Below are positions 56,850 to 64,000 of a stretch of 64,000 nucleotides of DNA, one piece after another. The position numbers and the translations under genes were made by a program. The DNA is from an uncultured Rikenellaceae bacterium. GTDB lineage: Bacteria > Bacteroidota > Bacteroidia > Bacteroidales > Rikenellaceae. Within the stretch, counting starts at the first letter, position 1, and each line of letters begins with the position of its first letter. Location: NCBI GenBank assembly GCA_944325305.1, contig CALUZO010000014.1, positions 83,501 to 147,500 on the forward strand. Reading direction: 5' to 3'. The notes beneath the pieces are model-generated. The model was not told the DNA's origin, ran no database searches, and saw nothing but the letters and a program-made list of their open reading frames with translations.

Positions 56850-56879
56850 CACGATCCCGGCCCACAAGCCGGGATCGTG
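56850..56879 (+). terminator. rho-independent terminator after the oxoamine synthase gene
   Basis: A perfect 12-base stem (CACGATCCCGGC / GCCGGGATCGTG) with a six-base loop, followed by TTCATT, 66 bases after the stop at 56783. It separates this gene from the leu operon. Confidence 0.8.
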
Positions 56880-56994
56880 TTCATTAATACCGCCCGCCCG
56901 CAACGACATCCGGCAAACGACGGAAAACAATGAAAATGACTTGGGTATCGTATATTTTACCAAACGGTATTTAGGAAATTTTAACGATATGTCG

Positions 56995-57002
56995 TATTTT
57001 TG
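56995..57002 (+). promoter_or_regulatory. -7 promoter element of the leu operon
   Basis: TATTTTTG, a full TAnnTTTG match, with TTTA 21 bases upstream (56970-56973) as a weak -33. The leader of about 65 bases has a small TCCGG/CCGGA hairpin near 57033-57047 but no leader peptide rich in leucine, and no T-box that I can see. Confidence 0.5.
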
Positions 57003-57071
57003 GACACTTAAAAAAGAACTATACAACCAGCACTCCGGATACGCCGGAATTGCACAAACCAACCCTATTAT

Positions 57072-58616
57072 ATGAGTGAAAGATTGTATGTATTCGACAC
57101 CACGCTCCGGGACGGAGAACAGGTTCCCGGATGCCAGTTGAATACGGTTGAAAAGATCGAGGTGGCTCGAATGCTCGAAAAACTGGGCGTCGACATCATC
57201 GAGGCGGGTTTCCCCGTCAGCAGTCCGGGAGATTTCAACTCGGTGCGCGAAATATCCAAAGCAGTGTCAGAACCTGTGATCTGCGCCCTTACACGTGCAG
57301 TTGAAAAAGATATAGATGCAGCCGCCGACGCACTGGCCCTGGCCAAACGCAAAAGAATCCACACCGGAATCGGCGTTTCACCATACCATATCTACGACAA
57401 GCTGAAATCGAACCCCGACGAAATCATAGAACGCGCGGTAGCAGCAGTCAAGTACGCCCGCAAATATGTCGACGACGTTGAATTTTATGCCGAAGATGCA
57501 GGACGCAGCGAAAACGAGTACCTAGCCCGTGTCGTAGAAGCTGTTATCGCAGCCGGTGCAACAGTAGTCAACATCCCCGATACAACCGGTTATACCTTTC
57601 CCAAAGACTTCGGAGCAAAAATAAAATACCTGATGGACAACGTACCCAACGTCGACAAAGCCATCATAGCCACACACTGCCACAACGACCTGGGAATGGC
57701 AACGGCCAATACCCTTGCAGGTGTTCTGGCAGGTGCACGACAGGTCGAAGTCACTATAAACGGAATCGGCGAACGCGCAGGAAATACAGCACTCGAAGAG
57801 GTGGTTATGGCTCTGCGCTGCCACAAGGAATACGATATCGACACCAACATCAACACCAAACTTCTGAACAAGGCGAGCCGTCTGGTGTCGAGTCTGATGA
57901 ACATGCCCGTCCAGCCCAACAAAGCTATCGTAGGACGCAATGCCTTTGCACATTCGTCGGGCATACACCAGGATGGAGTACTCAAAAATCGCGAAAACTA
58001 CGAGATCATAGACCCGAAAGACGTCGGTGTCGACGAATCTGTGATCGCGCTCACTGCCCGCAGCGGACGTGCCGCACTCGGACACCGTCTCGAACTTTTA
58101 GGCTATAAACTCGCGAAGGAGGATCTGGACGAGGTTTATGAGAGATTCCTGCAACTTGCAGACAAGAAAAAGGATATCCGCGATTCGGATCTTCTGGCGC
58201 TCGTAGGCGACAAGGGGAGCAACAAAAATTCATTCATAAAGCTCAAACAGTTGCAGGTTATGACCGGCATGCTGGTTCCTACCGCGACAGTCATACTCAA
58301 ATTCGGAAACAGCGAACGCATGGCAACCGCCACTGGCAACGGGCCTGTGGATGCAGCCGTGACCGCCATCAAAAGCCTCATCAACGAATCGGTACTCATA
58401 TCCGAATTCCTCATCCAGGCAATGACCAAAGGAAGCAACGACGTAGGACGAGTACACGTACAAGTCGAGTGCGGAGAACACAGTGCACAAGGTTTCTCTG
58501 CACATACCGATACCGTACGCGCTGCAACCGAAGCATTCATAGACGCTCTGAACATACTCAAGGTAACCGAAAAGGCACACGACACGAAAAAAGTATCTGC
58601 CAACACACGGAAATAA
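57072..58616 (+). CDS. leuA: 2-isopropylmalate synthase
   Basis: Condenses acetyl-CoA and 2-ketoisovalerate, the first step to leucine. The 514-residue protein has the HMGL-like barrel with [12 protein letters not shown] near the start (R13, D14), the metal-site [10 protein letters not shown] near 202 and the NGIGERAGN loop, then the LeuA linker and a C-terminal regulatory domain (about 385-505) that normally binds leucine. Length is typical of the short bacterial type. First gene of the leu operon; leuC follows after 70 bases. Confidence 0.95.
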   Translation: MSERLYVFDTTLRDGEQVPGCQLNTVEKIEVARMLEKLGVDIIEAGFPVSSPGDFNSVREISKAVSEPVICALTRAVEKDIDAAADALALAKRKRIHTGIGVSPYHIYDKLKSNPDEIIERAVAAVKYARKYVDDVEFYAEDAGRSENEYLARVVEAVIAAGATVVNIPDTTGYTFPKDFGAKIKYLMDNVPNVDKAIIATHCHNDLGMATANTLAGVLAGARQVEVTINGIGERAGNTALEEVVMALRCHKEYDIDTNINTKLLNKASRLVSSLMNMPVQPNKAIVGRNAFAHSSGIHQDGVLKNRENYEIIDPKDVGVDESVIALTARSGRAALGHRLELLGYKLAKEDLDEVYERFLQLADKKKDIRDSDLLALVGDKGSNKNSFIKLKQLQVMTGMLVPTATVILKFGNSERMATATGNGPVDAAVTAIKSLINESVLISEFLIQAMTKGSNDVGRVHVQVECGEHSAQGFSAHTDTVRAATEAFIDALNILKVTEKAHDTKKVSANTRK

Positions 58617-58686
58617 TGGGCTACTTTTAGTTTTTGATTCGTCACAGCATATATAACAAACAAAATTAAGGTATAAAACTAAATAG

Positions 58687-60093
58687 ATGGGACAGACATT
58701 ATTCGACAAAGTGTGGGACGCACACGTGGTGCGTCACTTGGACGGAGGCCGCGACATACTCTACATAGACAGGCATTACATACACGAGGTTACATCGCCT
58801 GTGGCATTCCTCGGGCTTAAAAATCGCGGACTTAAGGTTGCGCGTCCAGAAAGGACTACCGCCACCGCCGACCATAACACCCCGACAATGAACCAGCACC
58901 TGCCTGTCAAGGATCCGGGTTCAAGAGCACAACTCGCAACCTTCGCAGCCAACTGCGACGCTAACGGCATAGAACACTTCTCACTCGGACACCCGAAGAA
59001 CGGAGTCGTGCATATCATAGGTCCTGAACTCGGATTCACACAACCAGGCATGACCATCGTTTGCGGCGACAGCCACACGGCCACTCACGGCGCATTCGGA
59101 GCAGTGGCATTCGGTATCGGCACCTCGGAAGTCGAAATGGTATTCGCATCGCAGTGTATAGTACAGCCGAAACCAAAAACCATGCGCATCACCGTCAACG
59201 GTAAACGAGGTCCCGGCGTGACATCCAAAGATGTCATACTTTACATTATTTCGAAAATTTCAGCTTCTGGCGGAACGGGCCACTTCATCGAATTTGCCGG
59301 TGACGCCATCAAGGCCATGACAATGGAAGAACGCATGACAGTCTGCAATATGGCTATCGAAAGTGGCGCTCGCGGAGGTATAATCGCCCCTGACCAGACT
59401 ACTTTCGATTACGTGCGCGGCCGCGAAAACGCTCCCAAAGGAGCCGATTTCGACAAGATGGTAGAAGAATGGAAAAAACTTCCATCGGACCCCGATGCCA
59501 AATTCGATGCCGAATTCACATTCGACGCAGCCGACATAGAACCGATGATAACTTATGGGACCAATCCCGGTATGGGTGTTGCCGTCACCGGCGTAATACC
59601 GTCGAGCGAAGGCCTCACAGGCAGTGACAAAATATCGTTCGACCGCGCACTCGAATACATGGGATTCAAGGAAGGCGAAAAGATGATAGGGAAAAAAGTG
59701 GACTACGTATTCCTTGGCAGCTGTACCAATGGACGTATCGAGGATTTCCGTCTGTTCGCCAAATACGTGAAGGGACGCAAAAAAGCGGAAGGCGTGACAG
59801 CCTGGCTGGTACCCGGATCGAAAATGGTAGAAAAACTGTGCAAGGAAGAGGGCCTCGACAAGATATTCGAAGAAGCAGGATTCACACTCCGCCAACCGGG
59901 ATGCTCCGCATGTCTCGCCATGAACGACGACAAAATACCGGCAGGCAAATACAGCGTATCGACCTCGAACCGCAACTTCGAAGGACGTCAGGGTCCCGGT
60001 GCCCGTACGATGCTCGCCGGACCGCTCGTCGCAGCCGCAGCAGCCGTCACTGGGACAGTACAGGACCCGCGCGAATTGTTCGACATAAAATAA
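58687..60093 (+). CDS. leuC: 3-isopropylmalate dehydratase large subunit
   Basis: A 468-residue aconitase-family protein that isomerises isopropylmalate with a 4Fe-4S cluster. Cluster cysteines are visible in FLGSCTNGR (about 349) and in [11 protein letters not shown] (about 410, two cysteines). The N-terminal DKVWDAHVV and [12 protein letters not shown] regions are typical, as is the length. It needs LeuD, which here is separated from it by an IMPase gene. Cluster supply would come from the suf system in this window. Confidence 0.95.
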   Translation: MGQTLFDKVWDAHVVRHLDGGRDILYIDRHYIHEVTSPVAFLGLKNRGLKVARPERTTATADHNTPTMNQHLPVKDPGSRAQLATFAANCDANGIEHFSLGHPKNGVVHIIGPELGFTQPGMTIVCGDSHTATHGAFGAVAFGIGTSEVEMVFASQCIVQPKPKTMRITVNGKRGPGVTSKDVILYIISKISASGGTGHFIEFAGDAIKAMTMEERMTVCNMAIESGARGGIIAPDQTTFDYVRGRENAPKGADFDKMVEEWKKLPSDPDAKFDAEFTFDAADIEPMITYGTNPGMGVAVTGVIPSSEGLTGSDKISFDRALEYMGFKEGEKMIGKKVDYVFLGSCTNGRIEDFRLFAKYVKGRKKAEGVTAWLVPGSKMVEKLCKEEGLDKIFEEAGFTLRQPGCSACLAMNDDKIPAGKYSVSTSNRNFEGRQGPGARTMLAGPLVAAAAAVTGTVQDPRELFDIK

Positions 60094-60120
60094 CCGCGAT
60101 CCGGCATAAACCCAACCAGC

Positions 60121-60903
60121 ATGTATAGCGAATACCTCGGCTTTATCGAAGACATTGCCCGGAAAACGGGCGACATCCAACTGTCCTACTTCAGGGGCAA
60201 CGATTTGGACATGCATACCAAATCAAACGTCTACGACGTAGTGACTCGGGCCGATAAGGAAAGCGAGGAATTCATTGCCGATGCCATAACCGAACGTTTC
60301 CCAGACCACAAGATATTGGGAGAAGAAGGCGGCTATCGAGGTAATGACAAAAGCGACTACATGTGGGTCATAGATCCACTCGACGGGACAACGAATTTCA
60401 GCCAGGGACTTCCGGTTTTCTGCATTTCCATAGCCCTCACACATAAAGGCGAAGCAATAGCCGGAGCCGTATTCGCACCCTACCTTGACGAACTTTTCAT
60501 AGCATCCAAGGGTAACGGTGCGTACATGAGCACAAAAGGCAAGGAATTGCACAGAATCAACGTAAGCAAAAAAAACACGCTCGACACTTCGGTAATCGGC
60601 ACCGGTTTCCCCTACGACAAGGATGTCGATCCCGACAACAATAGCGACAACGTGGCCGCTATCGTTCCGCACGTCAGAGATCTGAGACGAATGGGAGCAG
60701 CAGCGTACGATCTGTGTTGTGTAGCCTGTGGAATGCTCGACGGATATTGGGAACTTTGCCTGCATCCATGGGACGTTTGCGCCGGCAACCTTATAGTCAA
60801 GGAGGCTGGCGGAACGATATTCAGTTTCAGACAGGAGAGAGGAATCTCGGAAATAGCCGGAAACGAGGCTATTGTGAACCAAATAAGAAAATATATAAAG
60901 TAA
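60121..60903 (+). CDS. inositol monophosphatase family protein
   Basis: A 260-residue Mg-dependent phosphatase of the IMPase/FBPase superfamily. Metal ligands show in GEEGG (E68, E69) and DPLDGTTNF (D85, D88), with the late WD motif in HPWDVCAGN near 218. Members act on inositol phosphates, PAP (CysQ), histidinol phosphate or other small phosphates; nothing here fixes the substrate. Oddly it sits between leuC and leuD, 27 bases after one and 15 before the other, so it is read with the leucine genes. Confidence 0.85.
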   Translation: MYSEYLGFIEDIARKTGDIQLSYFRGNDLDMHTKSNVYDVVTRADKESEEFIADAITERFPDHKILGEEGGYRGNDKSDYMWVIDPLDGTTNFSQGLPVFCISIALTHKGEAIAGAVFAPYLDELFIASKGNGAYMSTKGKELHRINVSKKNTLDTSVIGTGFPYDKDVDPDNNSDNVAAIVPHVRDLRRMGAAAYDLCCVACGMLDGYWELCLHPWDVCAGNLIVKEAGGTIFSFRQERGISEIAGNEAIVNQIRKYIK

Positions 60904-60918
60904 ATAATCAATATTGCA

Positions 60919-61515
60919 ATGGACAAGATCTCTAAAATATGTTCATGCGGAGTTCCGGTCAACATAGAGAATATCGACACCGACCAGATCATCCCCGCCC
61001 GCTTCCTTAAAGCCGTTGAACGCAAAGGATTCGGAGACAATCTTTTCCGCGACTGGCGTTACGACAAGGAAAACAAACCTATCGCGACATTCCCGCTCAA
61101 CGACGCGAAATATAGCGGCAACATACTTTTCGCCGCCAAGAACTTCGGCTGCGGATCGTCGCGCGAACATGCCGCCTGGGCTCTGTACGACTATGGTTTC
61201 CGTGTCATAGTTTCGAGCTTCTTCGCCGACATATTCAAAAACAACGCACTCAACTGCGGACTTCTGCCACTCAAAGTCAGCGAAAAATTCCTTACGAACG
61301 CATTCGAAAGCATAGACAAGGACCCGAAAGCAAAGTTCGAGGTGGACCTTCCCGCCCAGACTATAACCAACCTATCAACTGGCGAGAAGGAAAGTTTCGA
61401 GATCGACGGTTACAAGAAAGAGTGCCTGATGAACGGATTCGACGATGTCGATTACCTTGTCAGCATCCGCCCCGAAATCGAGGCTTATGAACACAAAGCA
61501 GCAAGCAGGAAATAA
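60919..61515 (+). CDS. leuD: 3-isopropylmalate dehydratase small subunit
   Basis: A 198-residue swivel-domain subunit that completes the LeuCD isomerase. It has the NIDTDQIIPARFLK motif near 20, and NFGCGSSREHAAWAL near 76 that binds substrate. Length is typical. The 218 bases between it and the next gene contain no clear terminator and no strong promoter, so transcription may run on. Confidence 0.95.
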   Translation: MDKISKICSCGVPVNIENIDTDQIIPARFLKAVERKGFGDNLFRDWRYDKENKPIATFPLNDAKYSGNILFAAKNFGCGSSREHAAWALYDYGFRVIVSSFFADIFKNNALNCGLLPLKVSEKFLTNAFESIDKDPKAKFEVDLPAQTITNLSTGEKESFEIDGYKKECLMNGFDDVDYLVSIRPEIEAYEHKAASRK

Positions 61516-61733
61516 CTCTTTCCACTTTCTGGAATTTCGCACGCCCACAAGGAGACCGAACGACAGAACGCAGTAATGCCAATATCAATCACTCAGTGAA
61601 TTCTCGCCACGTCACTCGAACTGACCAACAGGCAGAAGACAACACCTCCTTCACAAAAAGAACCGAGTCGACGGCAACAACATGTCGGTATTGATGCTTT
61701 TGCCTATCGAAAAGGAGTTAAAAAAGAATTATT

Positions 61734-63251
61734 ATGGTTGTTGAAATAATGGATACCACCCTCCGCGATGGAGAACAGACCTCCGGAGTCTCGCTGTCGC
61801 CGAAGGAGAAGCTCAGCATAGCAAGACTACTGCTGGACGAACTGCATGTCGACCGTATAGAGGTAGCTTCGGCACGCGTGTCCGAAGGAGAATTCCATGC
61901 CGTCCGTCGTATAACAGAATGGGCAACAGGCAAAAACATGCTCGACCGTATAGAGATACTCGGGTTCGTGGACGGAGGCATCAGCCTGAACTGGATAAAG
62001 GATGCGGGTGGACGCGTTATCAACCTGCTCTCGAAGGGATCACGAAAGCATTGCGAGGGACAGCTCGGCAAAACACTGGAACAACACGTAGCCGACATAA
62101 AGGCGGATATCGCCAGGGCCACAAGCATGGGTATATCGGCAAACATCTACCTGGAAGACTGGTCGAACGGCATGCGCAACTCTCCGGACTACGTTTTTGC
62201 AATGATGGATGCGTTGCGCGGCGAGAACATCAAGCGATTCATGCTACCCGATACTCTGGGTATCCTCAATCCATACAATACCGAGAACTTCTGCCGCCAG
62301 ATGGTGGAGCGCTATCCGGATCTGCATTTCGACTTCCACCCTCACAACGATTATGATCTTGCCGTGGCAAACGTCATGGCCGCTATAAAGGCCGGGATAC
62401 AAGGAGTGCATACGACAGTGAACGGACTCGGCGAACGTGCCGGTAACGCTCCGTTATCAAGTATTATTCCAGTTCTACACGACCAACTCCGCGTACGAAG
62501 CAATATCGTCGAGGCAAAAATAAACCGCGTCAGCCGCATGGTCGAGACCTATTCAGGCATACATATTCCGCCCAACAAACCCGTAGTGGGCGAGAACGTA
62601 TTCACACAATGTGCCGGAATTCACGCAGATGGAGACAACAAGAACAATCTGTACTACAACGAATTGCTTCCGGAACGTTTCGGTCGTGTGCGAGAATACG
62701 CGCTCGGCAAGACCTCAGGCAAGGCCAATATCCGCAAGAACCTCGAAGCTATGGGCATAGAACTCGACGACGATTCCATGCGCAAAGTTACGGAACGCAT
62801 CATAGAACTGGGCGACAAAAAAGAACAGGTAACCGCCGAAGACCTGCCCTATATAATCTCCGACGTGCTTCGTCAGGGCGAACACGAAAGCCATATCAAG
62901 ATCCTGAATTACAGTCTTTCGCTCTCGCAGGGTCTTCACGCCGTGGCAGTTCTGAAAATCGAGATCAATAACGAAATCTACGAGGAGAGTTCGAGCGGCG
63001 ACGGGCAGTACGACGCATTTATGGGTGCGCTTCGCAAGATATATACCCATTTAAAACGCAAACTGCCCATGCTGACCAATTATTCGGTAACAATACCCCC
63101 AGGCGGAAGAACAGACGCTCTCGTGCAAACCATTATAACGTGGGAGCACAACGGCGAAGTTTTCAAGACACGCGGTCTCGATCCGGACCAGACCGAAGCG
63201 GCCATCAAAGCCACCATCAAAATGCTAAACAAAATAGAGAACGCAATTTAG
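61734..63251 (+). CDS. second 2-isopropylmalate/citramalate synthase-like enzyme
   Basis: A 505-residue HMGL-like synthase paralogous to LeuA in this window. It has [13 protein letters not shown] at the start (R12, D13 region), the metal-site DFHPHNDYDLA near 205 and NGLGERAGN, plus a C-terminal LeuA-type regulatory domain (about 380-500, LSLSQGLHAVAVLKI). Such second copies in the leu locus of Bacteroidales may be citramalate synthases feeding isoleucine, or a distinct isopropylmalate synthase; the sequence alone does not decide. It lies upstream of leuB by 96 bases. Confidence 0.85.
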   Translation: MVVEIMDTTLRDGEQTSGVSLSPKEKLSIARLLLDELHVDRIEVASARVSEGEFHAVRRITEWATGKNMLDRIEILGFVDGGISLNWIKDAGGRVINLLSKGSRKHCEGQLGKTLEQHVADIKADIARATSMGISANIYLEDWSNGMRNSPDYVFAMMDALRGENIKRFMLPDTLGILNPYNTENFCRQMVERYPDLHFDFHPHNDYDLAVANVMAAIKAGIQGVHTTVNGLGERAGNAPLSSIIPVLHDQLRVRSNIVEAKINRVSRMVETYSGIHIPPNKPVVGENVFTQCAGIHADGDNKNNLYYNELLPERFGRVREYALGKTSGKANIRKNLEAMGIELDDDSMRKVTERIIELGDKKEQVTAEDLPYIISDVLRQGEHESHIKILNYSLSLSQGLHAVAVLKIEINNEIYEESSSGDGQYDAFMGALRKIYTHLKRKLPMLTNYSVTIPPGGRTDALVQTIITWEHNGEVFKTRGLDPDQTEAAIKATIKMLNKIENAI

Positions 63252-63347
63252 GCATCAATATAAAACAAGAGTGAAATAGACGACACCAACCAGGTAAGTC
63301 TAAACAGCCGCTATTGAGTTCGTTAAATAATTTAAACAGTAAGTAAG

Positions 63348-64000
63348 ATGAATCTGAAAATCGCTCTTCTGCCCGGAGACGGCATTGGTCCCGAGATAGT
63401 GGGAGAGGCAGTAAAAGTGCTCGACGCCGTGGCAAAAAAATACGGCCATGAATTCAAATACGAAAAAGCACTCGTAGGAGCTTCGGCCATAGACGCTACC
63501 GGCGATCCTTATCCCGAAGAAACACACCAAGTATGTCTGCGCAACGATGCGGTTCTTTTCGGCGCCATCGGCGACCCAAAATACGACAACAATCCCAACG
63601 CACCCGTAAGACCGGAACAGGGCTTGTTGCGTATGCGCAAATCGCTCGGATTGTTTGCCAATCTTCGTCCGCTCGCCGTATTCGATTCGCTGGCCCACCG
63701 CTCTCCTCTCAAAACAGAAATCGTAAAAGGGGCGGATTTTCTCTGTGTCCGCGAACTTACCGGCGGTATGTACTTCGGACGTCCGCAAGGCCGCAGCGAA
63801 GACGGTAACACGGCATATGATACCTGCATCTACACACGCGAAGAAATTGAGAGAATACTCGAACTTTCGTTCAAACTTGCACGCGGACGCCGCAAGAAAC
63901 TTACCGTTGTGGATAAAGCCAATGTTATTGCAACGTCACGCCTGTGGCGCCAGATTGCAAAGGAGATGAGTCCGAAATATCCGGACGTCGAAGTCGAATT
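63348..64000 (+). CDS. leuB: 3-isopropylmalate dehydrogenase (partial, 3' end beyond the window)
   Basis: The first 217 codons of an NAD-dependent decarboxylating dehydrogenase. It begins [47 protein letters not shown] and the [10 protein letters not shown] motif follow, and [14 protein letters not shown] with the catalytic lysine is reached before the edge. The start at 63348 follows an AAGTAAG sequence. It completes the leucine pathway and is read with the genes before it. Confidence 0.95.
   Translation, partial: MNLKIALLPGDGIGPEIVGEAVKVLDAVAKKYGHEFKYEKALVGASAIDATGDPYPEETHQVCLRNDAVLFGAIGDPKYDNNPNAPVRPEQGLLRMRKSLGLFANLRPLAVFDSLAHRSPLKTEIVKGADFLCVRELTGGMYFGRPQGRSEDGNTAYDTCIYTREEIERILELSFKLARGRRKKLTVVDKANVIATSRLWRQIAKEMSPKYPDVEVE

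Noticed and set aside
57003..57071. Leucine attenuator or T-box in the leu leader
   Set aside because: The leader is only about 65 bases with one weak hairpin. There is no short frame rich in leucine codons and no T-box core sequence.

Overview
The window is chromosomal backbone DNA of a member of the Bacteroidota, most likely the order Bacteroidales. The family is less certain; the moderate GC content and gene style would fit Rikenellaceae such as Alistipes. The evidence is promoter sequences of the TTTG-N18..20-TAnnTTTG type, few clear Shine-Dalgarno sites, Bacteroidota-type ParC, ParE and omega-like proteins, a DoxX/thioredoxin fusion of the BT_3928 type, a sufBCDS cluster, and linked bamD-omega-coaBC and leu genes. 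I see no rRNA, tRNA, CRISPR array, prophage, transposase or insertion sequence. All genes look intact except leuB, which runs off the right edge.

Layout. 1-3.3 kb (+): an arginine-pathway deacylase of the M20 family, argH, and a YgjP-like metallopeptidase. 3.5-5.2 kb (-): a GH76 alpha-mannanase-like lipoprotein and a small Cys-rich membrane protein. 5.3-10.2 kb (+): a tight run of trkA, a GH3-type acyl-adenylating enzyme, a deoxynucleoside kinase and an RsmF-like rRNA methylase. 10.3-37.1 kb (-): a long block of housekeeping genes, namely BT_3928-like, tmk, sufSDCB, a TPR protein, gyrA, a beta-barrel protein, lolA, ftsK, murI, purL, aroK, parC, parE and plsC. 37.3-41 kb (+): fabD, a ROK regulator, a GNAT acetyltransferase and a secreted protein of unknown function. 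41-46.3 kb: a PD-(D/E)XK (HsdR_N) protein (-), the malic enzyme maeB (+) and a degenerate GH2 protein (+). Two inverted copies of an intergenic repeat flank maeB. 46.3-54.2 kb (-): slyD, gcvP, recN, coaBC, omega and bamD. 54.4-64 kb (+): a DUF4886 SGNH hydrolase, an alpha-oxoamine synthase, then leuA, leuC, an inositol-monophosphatase-family gene, leuD, a second leuA-like synthase and leuB.

How the genes work together. Both type II topoisomerase A subunits (gyrA, parC) and parE lie in the central block with the chromosome-segregation translocase ftsK. murI, lolA, bamD, plsC and fabD serve the envelope. sufBCDS builds Fe-S clusters, which leuCD need. The right end is a nearly complete leucine operon that also carries an IMPase gene and a second synthase.

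The most interesting signals are: a consensus beta-clamp-binding pentapeptide at the very C-terminus of ParC; a GH2-family protein that keeps its fold signatures but has lost its catalytic residues; and a repeated intergenic element, oriented toward the adjacent gene at both sites, that may carry a promoter. I did not find a wholly new multi-gene system.
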